From Mesostigma viride (Eukaryota > Streptophyta > Mesostigmatophyceae > Mesostigmatales > Mesostigmataceae), in NCBI GenBank assembly GCA_009746045.1, contig RPFO01001227.1:1-51594 (forward strand): a stretch of 51,594 nucleotides of DNA, given 5' to 3'. Shown piece by piece: positions 13,301 to 22,852 of this stretch; position 1 is the stretch's first letter; each line of letters starts with the position of its first letter. Both the position numbers and the translations under genes were made by a program. Under the pieces are notes generated by a model. That model searched no databases. It was not told where the DNA came from and saw only the letters and a program-made list of their open reading frames with translations.

Positions 13301-15176
13301 CATGCCTAGCCAACACTTCTAAAGCATATTCCAGGTTTATGGTGTGGGCATCATCCCAAAACCAAGCTGACCAAATTCAAACACACCCTAGAAAGCCATT
13401 TCCACTAATTGCCCAACAAGGGTAACTGCAGACAGTCCACAAAGAAAGCAGAATTATCATACATGCTGCTTGCCAAGGCTTCTTACCATGGTTACCTTGC
13501 CTTGCTAGCATATGAATTAGGGCTCTCCCATTTTAGTGGGAGAAAGGCCAACAAGACAACGATAACCCCTACCCAACGATAACCCCTACCTACGCGCAGT
13601 TCCACCCATGCAGTATGCCCCTCAGAAAAACCACTGCCACCTTTCTTTCCAGCGCAATTGTTTGCCAAGAAACAAACTCAAGCTTGTGAGCCTCTAACCA
13701 CAATGAAGCCTCTGCTAAGAAAGGCCGCGTCAATATTCACACAAAACTGAGTGCTGTTAGCAATCTCCTTCCAAGAAACCACTCAGCAAATCCCTGACAA
13801 CTTGACGATATGCCACGGTCACGCTTTGAGAGGTCCCAGCCATGCAACGTACATAAAAACCACTGAAAGGTGCCAGGAATCTGGCGATGCGCAGCACGGA
13901 ATGGCATTATACCCGGCGCTAACTGCATGGAAAGAAGCCGAAAACTTGCGTTGATAGCCCATAAAGGAAGCGAAACATTCATAGGGTCACGCTGAGCACA
14001 CAATCGTACCATTACCGGCATGTCCTTCGCCCAGCGGCGCAAGAAAGAACAACCTTCCGTGGAATATTATGACGTGCATCCCATGAGTCTGGAGAGTGTC
14101 TTACCGATCATGACGGAAATCTTGCCGAAACCCAGCAAATTTTTTAAAGCTTTACCAATAACAATTTAAACGCATCCTTGACGCTAGGTGAAGCCCATAA
14201 AACCTGACAATCGCCGCCGCCAGCGTGCATTCTAATTTATTCCTCTCGACGAAAACATCAGATTGGACCCCTGTGGCGATGGTCATCAATAAAATCATCC
14301 ACACTGCAAAAAACGCAAACTCCACTACGAAGTAGTATCATTTACTCATCGTCTTTAAGATTCGCTCAGTTTCTCTGCATTCCGCGAGCTATCTTTTTCT
14401 ACTCTGCCTGAAAGCACGTCGCCATGGCCAGCTCCGGTAGGGGTGCGCGCCCCGTGCACCACTTTTTCACGGTACGGACGGGTACCGCGAATTTTTCGGC
14501 GCCAAAATATTCGCGCCGGGACCGTTCCCATATAGATTCTGGGCTACAACCTGCAGGTGGGGGAAGTAAACAGCCACCTACTCTGGGTGCGCGAGGTGCA
14601 CCTGCACCTCCATGTATTCCAGCAGCTAAGGTGTGGACATGGGGTGGAAGATGATTGTGGCTAGGCAAGAGCTAGGGCATGACATCTCAGCAGAGAGTAA
14701 CTCTCGCGAAAATAGCGAAAAAGTGTCACACACTTGGCTTGGACGGCGGAACATTTGAAGTGGGCCCGGCCTGCGTGAGCAAAGCATGACTTAATACTCT
14801 AAAGCTAATGCGTCATGTGGTGTGGGTCCCATCATAGGATGCACCCGTACTTATAATTACAATAAAAGCAAATTATAATTACGGTAGAACTTGATCATGG
14901 CTATAAACTTCATTCTGCTCAGGTTTACTAATGGATCCGAATCGCAACCTTGATCCATGACTGTGCAATCTCTTATTGCAGAACCTACAAATCAAGCATT
15001 ACGAGGCGACCGGCCCCGCCCACGGGATCCTGGGCCAGTCCTTCTCCCACCAGGGCTCCCAGGTGGCCATGGAGGGCACTGACGAAGATTACGCGACAAG
15101 CGGCATTTTCACAACTGACTGCCGTGCTGCCAAGTTCTCGTCCGACACGGGCAGCAGGGGAGCAGCAGCGATTTAG
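9443..15176 (+). CDS. Root-cap-like (vWD-related) secreted protein gene, three exons, 5' end not found
   Basis: Exons are 9443-10332, 11899-12069 and 14982-15176 (stop TAG), giving about 417 visible residues. All junctions are GT-AG and in frame. The protein has a cysteine-containing N-terminal part and two basic LLQ motifs (RRRDLLQ, RRRRLLQ) of the kind common in algal secreted proteins. It then has DPHFVTARGDTFDF and HVNARL, followed by RTWMDQVG. The last exon has HGILGQSF and EDYATSGIFTTDC. This order (DPHF, FDF, HVNAR, then HG-LGQ and a late Cys) is that of plant root-cap/LEA-related proteins, which resemble vWF type D modules. The function is extracellular but biochemically unknown. The first exon probably begins at 9443, after AG at 9441-9442, with a split codon, so upstream exons with the signal peptide are missing. 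Intron 2 holds a degenerate retroelement end. Confidence 0.8.
10388..10642 (+). repeat. Degraded copies of the upstream exon's 3' edge inside intron 1
   Basis: The exon end (about 10310-10340, with ...GTGAATGG then GGTAAGT) recurs at 10388-10422 (ATGAACGGGGTAAGT) and at 10608-10642 (GTGAACGGAGTAGG). The first copy keeps a good GTAAGT donor. A short CAAGTCC motif also repeats near 10359, 10467 and 10513. These look like local duplications of an exon/donor segment. Confidence 0.7.
10780..11080 (+). repeat. Degenerate GCCCGTGGCCCATGGCTAG-type repeats in intron 1
   Basis: Several diverged copies of segments built from GCCCGTTG, CCCGTGGC, CATGGCTAG, TTGCCCCTGG and CCTTCCGTCCC occur in this part of the intron, head to tail and imperfect. 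No coding potential is recognised. Confidence 0.5.
11899..12069 (+). CDS. Root-cap-like gene, middle exon
   Basis: This is a 171-nt phase-0 exon of 57 codons, between acceptor ...GCATGCAG and donor GTAAGT. It encodes VPLEGKLASRRLPSG, then a basic strand-rich stretch (VTRRKTRVYITAPDGRLEI) and FWEANKGPGKNF. Joining it to the previous exon keeps the family order LVVNG-VPLEG. Confidence 0.8.
12530..14700 (-). mobile_element. Diverged ORF1-only retroelement 3' end, split by about 1.9 kb of unknown DNA
   Basis: At 12530-12600 there is an ATTA-type tail, the hairpin ACTCC-GTTG-GGAGT and the GAGAAGGGG motif that mark the 3' ends of minus-oriented ORF1-only elements elsewhere in the window. The matching continuation (CTGGGCTAC, GGTGCACCTGCACC, AGAGCTAGGGCATG) resumes at about 14534-14700. 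The interval 12601-14533 is therefore probably a later insertion. I see no transposase and no clear terminal repeats in it. Confidence 0.5.
14982..15176 (+). CDS. Root-cap-like gene, terminal exon
   Basis: It begins after acceptor TTATTGCAG and ends with TAG at 15174-15176 (64 codons plus stop). It carries the diagnostic HGILGQSF, EDYATSGIFTTDC and AAKF motifs of the root-cap family C-terminus. The short tail after AAKF is low complexity. Confidence 0.82.
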   Translation, partial: NLQIKHYEATGPAHGILGQSFSHQGSQVAMEGTDEDYATSGIFTTDCRAAKFSSDTGSRGAAAI

Positions 15177-15805
15177 GATACCAAGCAAGTTAGGAATTAG
15201 GGCACTGTGCCCGTTATATCACACTTAGACAAGATGCCATCAACCAAGTCCGCATCACCTTTTTGGTTAGTCCTATAGGGTCTTCCGGACCCGTCCTCAC
15301 CTGTAGCACCAGACGGAGACATGCATGGACGCTCGCGGCAGTATCGAAGGCACGGCCCTGACTGTTACTGTCACGCGTGCACATACTGGTTGTCTCCTTG
15401 ATACTATAAAGTTACATCTCCATTATCATGCCTCCATAGTTTTAGTACTCATGCCACGGCCCTGACTGGCACCGTTACGCACATACTAAGTTGTCTCCAT
15501 TATCATGTCTCCATATCTTGCATAATTACGTTTTCTGGGGTGTGTATCAAGGAGACAACCAGCGCAGGCCAGAAATCCCACAATGTGCGCACAGAGTTGC
15601 ATAATATATCTGGGCACGCTGCTTCGTACCATAACATGCTCCAGTACGGTGAAGCATCGTGGATTATTTAAATTTAGTAAACAAGTACTTGCGCCGCCAT
15701 ATATCGGGGCCAGGGGAACCCTGATTTTGTACATGCCTTTATGGGGGCCAGGTGACTTTTCTACTATTGGCTCGAGGCGTATTTTTCTCGTTTCTCGTTT
15801 TCAGG
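15177..15805. other. 3' flank of the root-cap-like gene, with short direct repeats
   Basis: No gene is seen. A segment with CACGGCCCTGACTG followed by a GTTGTCTCC motif occurs twice, at about 15351-15428 and 15452-15516. Dispersed-repeat copies lie at 15387-15403 (minus) and 15545-15577 (plus), face each other and form an inverted pair. Confidence 0.6.
15545..15577 (+). repeat. Dispersed repeat (GAGACAACC family), copy 1
   Basis: Begins TATCAAG, then GAGACAACCAGCGCAGGCC and AGAAATC. The same core occurs at least six more times in the window. An inverted partial copy (GGTTGTCTCCTTGATA) lies at about 15388-15403. Confidence 0.85.
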
Positions 15806-15921
15806 ACTGAATCAATTGTTGTGGCCGGCCGGGTGGCCGGAGGGGCGCCCGCCGGGGATCGAGGTCATGGAGTACGCCAGCTACGGCGGGGTTGACCCAC
15901 CCTACCGCCTGAGCGATCTGA

Positions 15922-16753
15922 ATTGAATTGAATTGAATTGTAACATAACTCCGTTGGGAGTATATGTAGCACATAGCCCAGAGAAGGGGCATATGGCCTA
16001 TCATACATTCTAGGCTACTTCATGCAAGGGTGGGAATGTAAGCTACCCCTGCTCTAGGTGCACCAGGGCACCTGCACCCTCATGGTCTATCACGCTATGC
16101 CCGGGTAAGGGGGGAGCATGCCTGTGAGGGAGGAAGATCATCATGGCTATACAAGAGCTAGGACATGGCTTCTCGACAGAGAGCATCTCTCTGCATGGCA
16201 TAGCATGGCTCAATTCTTAATGCAACATCCATGGGGGTCCCGTTATAGGCAGGGCTTGGCTAAATTCTGTAGACAACATCCATGGGGGCCATTATGGGCG
16301 CACATGCGCGTGGGCCACATGCTAGGCTAAGCCTGACTAATCTACACTACTGGTATGAATTCCCTAGTCTGGGGTGGCAGGAGGGGGCTGCCAGGGCTTG
16401 TGGTCAACGTGGATGACCGCCCCCCTCCAGTATACCGGCTTCCCCCCTGCGCTGTGCCGGAGCTGAAGGTAGGCCGGCCATAGCTCGCGTCGCCGCTGTT
16501 GCTGGGCCAGGGTCAAGTCGTCGTCCAGCGTGAAGCGAGTCCTCGAGAGCTTCTTGCGGCATTTAAGGAACGACAGCTTGTCCGCCATGTACTTAAAGGT
16601 GAGGAGCACGGGTGCCGGGCCAGCCTTCCCCCGCGCGCGGGGGAGGCGGACAGCCGACATGTCCAGCTCACCAGTGAGTAGCATGGGGGCAAGAATGTCG
16701 CGCTTAAATGCCTCAAGAAGGCTCGTGGAGGTCTCACCTGCCGGCTGGTCGAA
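15922..16753 (-). mobile_element. ORF1-only retroelement, 5'-truncated copy inside LINE B
   Basis: Read on the minus strand, it ends in an ORF1p-like C-terminus (SRTRFTLDDDLTLAQQQRRR then WRGAVIHVDHKPW, stop near 16364), about 400 bp of 3' UTR, an ACTCC/GGAGT hairpin and an (AATTG)n tail at 15922-15940. It interrupts LINE B just before the YADD codons. No duplication is visible; a few target bases appear lost and a CT microhomology remains. Confidence 0.8.
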
Positions 16754-16860
16754 GTGCTACGCTGATGACACGACGCTCGTGGAAACCCCGGAGTCAGCCC
16801 AACGAGCTGGCTAGACAGCTTATCACTGGAAGCGCGGGCGGTACTGGGGCTTATGATCAG

Positions 16861-18074
16861 TAAGTAAGTAAGTAAGTACTTGCGTGTCATGCGCAAAGGC
16901 ATGCCACGGAGTACAATTAAAATTAAATTAAATTATAACATGCCTCCGTGGGGAGGTCATGTAGTCGGGGTACTATGCTAATCTCATTAGAAAAATAATT
17001 ACACAAAAGTTTAAACAAATATCGTCTGCATCATCCCCCAACCGTTAAGCACTAGATGGGGATGTAATCCTCATCCGAGCTGTCCTCTACTGTAATGGCA
17101 GACGAGGCGGTAGTGTAGCGGCTATCCTCAGGACCAATAACCTCCACCTGCGGACTTCTACCCTGGCTAGCAACGGGCCGCGGGGCCCGTGGGGAGAAAA
17201 CAGGAGCATACCCCTCGGGAAGGTGCTTATCGCAGATGGCAGCCCATTTCTCCTTGTCAATCATGCGGGCGCGGAGTACGGATAGTCCCAGAAGCCCTCC
17301 ATCTTCAAGCAGTTGTGTCACATAGGTCCGGGTCGCGCCGCGCCGGTGCCCGGCGCGCGCAAGTTTGCCAGTGGGTTGCGATGGTACAAGGGGACCCTGC
17401 CATAGGAGGAGGTGTCTACCTGGTTGGCCCGTCTTAAGCCCCCCGGCAGGGCCCACATCGGTATTCACCTGGTCTGTGCGGGCAAGATGGCCGGCAAAGA
17501 GGAGGCGGCGGTGTCGGATGGTATGGGCCGGTGACAAGGGGGAGCTCGCAGTAGAGCTCGGCCCGGGTGCGGCGTTCTTGGTAGCGGACGCCGAGGATAT
17601 GACGGAGCATTCGAGTGACGGTGCCGTCAAGCTGCTGGCTCAGCGCCTGGTCCAGGGTCCACGCCTCGCAGCCATAAAGGAGGATGCTGAGGACAAGGGC
17701 CTTGAACAGAATGCGCTTGCGTCGCTCACTCAGGTAGCGACAGGTCCAGAACCTGTCGAGGCGGCGGAGGGCCGCCCAGGCCTGGCCAATGCGGGTGTTG
17801 ATGTCATCGGCCGTGGAGGGAAGCCAGCTGCCAAGGAGCTTGAAGCGAGTCGCCGGGGGGACGGGGCTGCCGTCCAGCAAGAGGAGGGTTGGGTGGGGCT
17901 ATCCCAGCAGGGAAGCCGATGGCCATGACCTCCGTTTTCTTGCTGATCAGAAGCCCCACCGCCCGCGCTTCCAGTGATAAGCTGTCTAGCCACAGTTGGG
18001 CTGACTCTGGGGTTTCCACGAGTGTCGTGTCATCAGCGTAGATCAGATCGCTCAGGCGGTAGGGTGGGTCAACC
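16861..18074 (-). mobile_element. LINE A: 5'-truncated LINE inserted in LINE B (TSD CTTATGATCAG)
   Basis: The 11-bp target-site duplication lies at 16850-16860 and 18075-18085. The element is the same family as LINE B but in opposite orientation. It has an (ACTT)n tail at 16861-16877, a 3' UTR, a stop at 17052-17054, and RT sequence up to the YADD motif near 18019-18042. A roughly 60-bp fragment of another element's 3' end (hairpin plus AATT tail, about 16907-16966) is inserted in its 3' UTR. Confidence 0.9.
17052..18062 (-). pseudogene. LINE A reverse transcriptase C-terminal part, frameshifted
   Basis: Reading leftward: YADDTTLVETPESAQ, then SKKTEVMAIG, LLGSWLPSTADDINTR, RRKRILFKALVLSILLYG, CEAWTLDQAL, RMLRHILGVRY, HRRLLFAGHLARTDQVN, and a long C-terminus ending DSSDEDYIPI at 17052. 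The motifs lie in two or three frames, so small indels have inactivated it. The endonuclease and N-terminal RT motifs are absent because of 5' truncation. Confidence 0.85.
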
Positions 18075-18430
18075 CTTATGATCAGCAAGAAAACGGAGGT
18101 CATGGCATTTGATGCCATCGGCTTCCCTGCTGGGATAGCCCCACCCACCATCCTCTTGCTGGACGGCAGCCCCGTCCTCCGGCCGGCGACTCGCTTCAAG
18201 CTCCTTGCAGCTGGCTTCCCTCCACGGCCGACGACGTCAACACCCGCATTGGCCAGGCCTGGGCGGCCCTCCGCCGCCTCGACAGGTTCTGGAACCGCCC
18301 GCTTCCTGAGTGAGCGACGCAAGCGCATTCTGTTCAAGGCCCTTGTCCTCAGCATCCTCCTTTACGGCTGCGAGGCGTGGACCCTGGACCAGGCGCTGAG
18401 CCAGCCGCTTGACGGCACCGTCACTAGAAT

Positions 18431-20422
18431 TAATTAATTAATTATAATTAGAAACATAACTCCGTTGGGAGTACATGTAGCACATATCCCTGAGAAGGGG
18501 CATATGGCTTTTAATACATTCTGGGCTACTTCCTGCAAGGGTGGGAATGTAAGCGACCCTTGCTCTAGGTGCACCAGGGCACCTGCACCCTCATAATCTT
18601 CACACTATGCCCAGCTAAGGGGGAGTATGTTATGTGGGGGAAGATCATCATGGCTATACAAGAGCTAGGACATGGCTTCTTGACAGAGAGCATCTCTCTG
18701 CATGGCATAGCATGGCGAAATTCTTAATGCAACATCCATGGGGGGTCCCATTATTATAGGCATGGCTTAAGGCTAAATTCTGTAGGCAACATCCATGAGG
18801 GCCATTATGGGCGCACAACATGCGCGTGGGCCACATGCTAGGCTAAGCCTTACTAATCTACACTACTGGTATATATATATTCCTAGTCTGAGGTGGCAGG
18901 GGGGGGCTGCCAGGGCTTGTGGTCAACGTGGATGACCGCCCCCCTCCAGTATACCGGCTTCCCCCTTGCGCTCTGCCGGAGCTGAAGGTAGGTAGGCCAT
19001 AGCTCGCGTCGCCGCTGTTGCTGGGCCAGGGTCAAGTCGTCGTCCAGCGTGAAGCGAGTCTCCGAGAGCTTCTTGCGGCATTTAAGGAACGCCAGCTTGT
19101 CCGCCAGAGAGTGAGGAGCACGGGTGGGCACCGGGCCAGCCTTCCCGCGCGCGCGGGGGAGGCGGACAGCCGACATGTCCAGCTCACCAGTGAGTAACAT
19201 GGGGGCAAGAATGTCGCGCTTAAATGCCTCAAGAAGGCTCGTGGAGGTCTCACCTGCCGGCTGGTCGAAGTGCTTGACGATGACATTGTGGCTGCGCCGG
19301 GCGATGTCGGCTTCCTCGCGAAGGTCGAGGGCTTGTTGCTTGAGTTGTGCCGAGATGGTGGAGGTGGTGGAGGTGGTGTGCTGCTTAAGCAAGTCCGCCC
19401 AGGTGGAGGGAGCATCGCCGGCCGGGCCAGCAGACGCCGGCTGGGCGGCGATGTCCTTCACCGCCTGGGCGGTGAGGCCGGCGGTGTCATGCAAGCTCTC
19501 AAGGGCGGTGGCGGTGGCTTGAAGGCGTTGGTCGAGGTCGAGGAGCTGGGCTTTGATGTCGGCAGTGGAGGCGGAAATGGCAGTGGAGAGTGGAGGCGGT
19601 GGCGGTGGAAATGTGAGGAAGTTCAGCAGTCAGCGTGCCACCCATTGCTGCGACGTCGGCAGCAAGGGGGGTCACGTGCTGCTGGAATTAAAAGCTTCCG
19701 TGAGGATGGAACGGATGGTGGGGGCGGAGATGGATGGAGCCCAGATCTCGCCGTCAGAGCGCTGGAGAAGGGAGTTGAGGATGGCATGCTGGAGGACGGG
19801 GCGGGGGGAGCCGAAAACCATGCTGACGTTGAGCCAGCGACGGCCGTCGGTGACGAGGAGGCGTCCGGTGGCGTGGAGATGGAGGCACAGGTCGTAAAGC
19901 GAGGCGCAGTCCCCGTAGAAGATGCAGTCCAGAGCATCGGACGGAGACATGTTGGTCCAGTCGTGATCATCGACCTGGAAAGGTAGTGTGTCAGAGCCGA
20001 AAGCGCGGTTCCGAGGGGCGTGAAGACCCTCCTGTTTTGTCGGCTGAGCGGGCGCGTTTAGGGTCAGGCGATGCCGAGGGCGAGGCATTGAGGCCGGGAG
20101 GTTGCTGGGCGACCACCAGTGCACGACTAACTAGTGTCACCGCTGCCTGCCGGACCTGGCGAAGCGGCAGCCTCAGCTGCCGCATTGCATTGCAATGTCA
20201 AAGGCGAGCGCATCCGCCAAACTGCGTTGCGTCGACGGGCGTTTGCTCGTCATATATTGCGTTTTAGATTCGGAAACTTATATCAGCATGTGCGTCTTAG
20301 AAAGACGAAGCGATAGTGATATTCACGGCTAAATTTGGTGCTCAAACGTGAAAGTTATGAGCTCCGCCGTCAGCCATGGCTAGGTACCTCGTGGCTCGTT
20401 AGGTGAGAGTGGACAACAAACC
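18431..20422 (-). mobile_element. ORF1-only retroelement, full-length copy inside LINE B (TSD CGTCACTAGAAT)
   Basis: The 12-bp target-site duplication lies at 18419-18430 and 20423-20434. On the minus strand the element has a 5' leader of about 170 nt, ORF1 starting at 20253, a 3' UTR of about 390 nt, an ACTCC/GGAGT hairpin and an (ATTA)n tail. No endonuclease or reverse transcriptase is present. Its length of about 2.0 kb and its 5' leader match those of the copy at 21007-24915, so this appears to be the complete element and not a truncated LINE. Confidence 0.88.
18883..20253 (-). pseudogene. ORF1p-like RNA-binding protein of the ORF1-only element (degenerate)
   Basis: The N-terminus is Ser/Pro/Ala rich (PQPPGLNASPSASPDPKRAR in the best-preserved form). 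A region containing ASLYDLCLHLHATGR and AILNSLLQRSDGEIWAP follows, then a coiled-coil-like stretch (QLKQQALDLREEADIARR). Next comes an RRM-like strand (NVIVKHF) and a C-terminal module (KCRKKLSETRFTLDDDLT, QQQRRRELWP, GKPVYWRGAVIHVDHKPW) like the C-terminal domain of LINE ORF1 proteins. Such proteins bind and chaperone element RNA. Frames shift between 19494 and 20253, so this copy is dead. The stop is at 18883-18885. Confidence 0.75.
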
Positions 20423-21244
20423 CGTCACTAGAATGCTCCCTCATATCCTCGGCGTCCGCTACCAAGAAGGCCGCACCCGGGCCGAGCTCGATCTACTGCG
20501 AGCTCCCCCTTGTCACCGGCCCATACCATCCGAACACCGCCGCCTCCTCTTTGCCGGCCATCAAGATTGCCCGCACAGACCAGGTGAATACCGATGTGGG
20601 CCCTGCCGGGGGGCTTATAAGACGGGCCGGCCAACCAGTTAGACACCTCCTCCTATGGCAGGGTCCCCTTGTCCCATCGCAACCCACTGGCGAACTTGCG
20701 CGCGCCCGGCACCGGCCCGGCGCGACCCGGACCTATGTGACACAACTGCTTGAAGATGCAGGGCTGATCTGGGACTATCCGTACTCCGCGCCCGCATGAT
20801 TGACAAGGAGAAATGGGCTGCCATCTGCGATAAGCACCTTCCTGAGGGGTATGCTCCTGATTTCTCCCCACGGGCCCCGCGGCCCGTTGCTAGCCAGGGT
20901 AGAAGTCCGCAGGTGGAGGTTATTGGCCCTGAGGATAGCCGCTACACTATACCGCCTCGTCTGCCATTACAGTAGAGGACAGCTCGGATGAGGATTACAT
21001 CCCCATTAATTAATTAATTAATAAATTAGGAACATCACTCCGTTGGGAGTCAATGTAGCACATATCCCTGAGAAGGGGCATATGGCTTTTAATACATTCT
21101 AGGCTACTTCCTGCAAGGGTGGGAATGTAAGCGACCCTTGCTCTAGGTGCACCAAGGCACCTGCACCCTCATAACCTTCACACTATGCCCAGCTAAGGGG
21201 AGTATGTTATGTGGGGGAAGATCATCATGGCTATACAAGAGCTA

Positions 21245-21452
21245 CCGGACAGGAGAACTTTTGCGGATGACTGTAGGTGTAAGTTGGCGATGCCATGGTA
21301 ACCGGAGACGTCCGTCCTATAGTCAGCAAAATTGGTGCGAGAGGTCCCCAGTTCGATTCCGGTCGGATTCATTTGCAGATCGCGTTTTCCGCGTTTTCCG
21401 CGGCCCGGCACTGAACGCAAAGGTTTTCACCTTTGCGGAGTGTCTGATCAGA
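21245..21452 (+). mobile_element. tRNA-derived SINE, 208 bp (TSD ATACAAGAGCTA)
   Basis: The 12-bp target-site duplication lies at 21233-21244 and 21453-21464 within the 3' UTR of the ORF1-only element; sister copies lack this insert. The body holds a Pol III A-box-like TAGTCAGCAAAATTGG and, about 30 nt on, GGTCCCCAGTTCGATTCC with a good B box. The element ends in a 3' hairpin, CGCAAAGGT-TTTC-ACCTTTGCG. It has no coding capacity and depends on a LINE for movement. Confidence 0.8.
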
Positions 21453-21699
21453 ATACAAGAGCTAGGGCATGGCTTCTCTACAGAGAGCATCTCTCTGCAT
21501 GGCATAGCATGGCGAAATTCTTAATGCAACATCCATGGGGGTCCCGTTATAGGCATGGCTTGGCTAAATTCTGTAGGCAACATCCATGGGGGCCATTATG
21601 GGCGCACATGCGCGTGGGCCACATGCTAGGCTAAGCCTGACTAATCTACACTACTGGTATGAATTCCCTAGTCTGAGGTGGCAGGAGGGGGCTGCCAGG

Positions 21700-22852
21700 G
21701 CTTGTGGTCAACGTGGATGACCGCCCCCCTCCAGTATACCGGCTTCCCCCCTGCGCTTTGCCGGAGCTGAAGGTAGGTCGGCCATAGCTCGCGTCGCCGC
21801 TGTTGCTGGGCCAGGGTCGAGTCGTCGTCTGGACAGCGTAAAGCGAGTCCTCGAGAGCTTCTTGCGGCATTTAAGGAACGCCAGCTTGTCCGCCATGTAC
21901 TTAAAGGTGAGGAGCACGGGTGCCGGGCCAGCCTTTCCCCGCGCGCGGGGGAGGCGGACAGCCCGGCGACATGTCCAGCTCACCAGTGAGTAACATGGGG
22001 GCAAGAATGGCGCGCTTAAATGCCTCAAGAAGGCTCGTGGAGGTCTCACAGCTGCCGGCTGGTCGAAGTGCTTGACGATGACATTGTGGCTGCGCCGGGC
22101 GATGTCGGCTTCCTCGCGAAGGTCGAGGGCTTGTTGCTTGAGCTGTGCCGAGATGGTGGAGGTGGTGGATGTGGTGTGCTGCTTAAGCAAGTCCGCCCAG
22201 GTGGAGGGAGCATCGCCGGCCGAGCCAGCAGGCGCCGGCTGGGCGGCGATGTCCTTCACCGCCTGGGCGGTGAGGCCGGCGGTGTCATGCAAGCTCTCAA
22301 GGGCGGTGGCGGTGGCTTGAAGGCGTTGGTCGAGGTCGAGGAGCTGGGCTTTGATGTCGGCAGTGGAGGCGGAAATGGCAGTGCATGGAGGTGGAGGCGG
22401 CGGCGGTGGAAATGTGAGGAAGTTCAGCACGGTCAGCGTGCCGCCGATTGCTGCTATGTCGGCAGCAAGGGGGGTCACGTGCTGCTGACTGAAAGGCTTC
22501 CGTGAGGATGGAGCGGAGGGTGGGGACGGAAAGGGATGGAGCCCAGATCTCGCCGTCAGAGCGCTGGAGAAGGGAGTTGAGGATGGCGTGCTGGAGATGG
22601 GGGCGGACGCAGCCGGACAGCTGGTAGATGTCGGCCCAGCGCGGCTGCCGGCCGGCGATTGATTGATGGAGTGGAGATGGAGGCACAGGTCGTAAAGCGA
22701 AGCGTAATCCCCGAAGAAGATGCAGCGCATAGCATCGGTCGGAGAAATGGTGGCCCAGTCGTAATCTGCGACCTTTAAAGGCCGGGGCCGAAAGCTCGGT
22801 TCTGGGGGGCGTGAAGACCCTCCTGTGTCGTCGGCTGGGCGGGTGCGCTTAA
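21700..22852 (-). pseudogene. ORF1p-like protein, C-terminal two thirds (second copy)
   Basis: Homologous to the protein of the 18431-20422 copy. It has ASLYDLCLHLHS, AILNSLLQRSDGEIWAP-like sequence in a shifted frame, LKQQALDLREEADIARR, NVIVKHFDQP, and KLAFLKCRKKLSRTRFTL, after which a small insertion shifts the frame. It is separated from its own N-terminus (24555-24746) by the DNA transposon. Confidence 0.75.
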
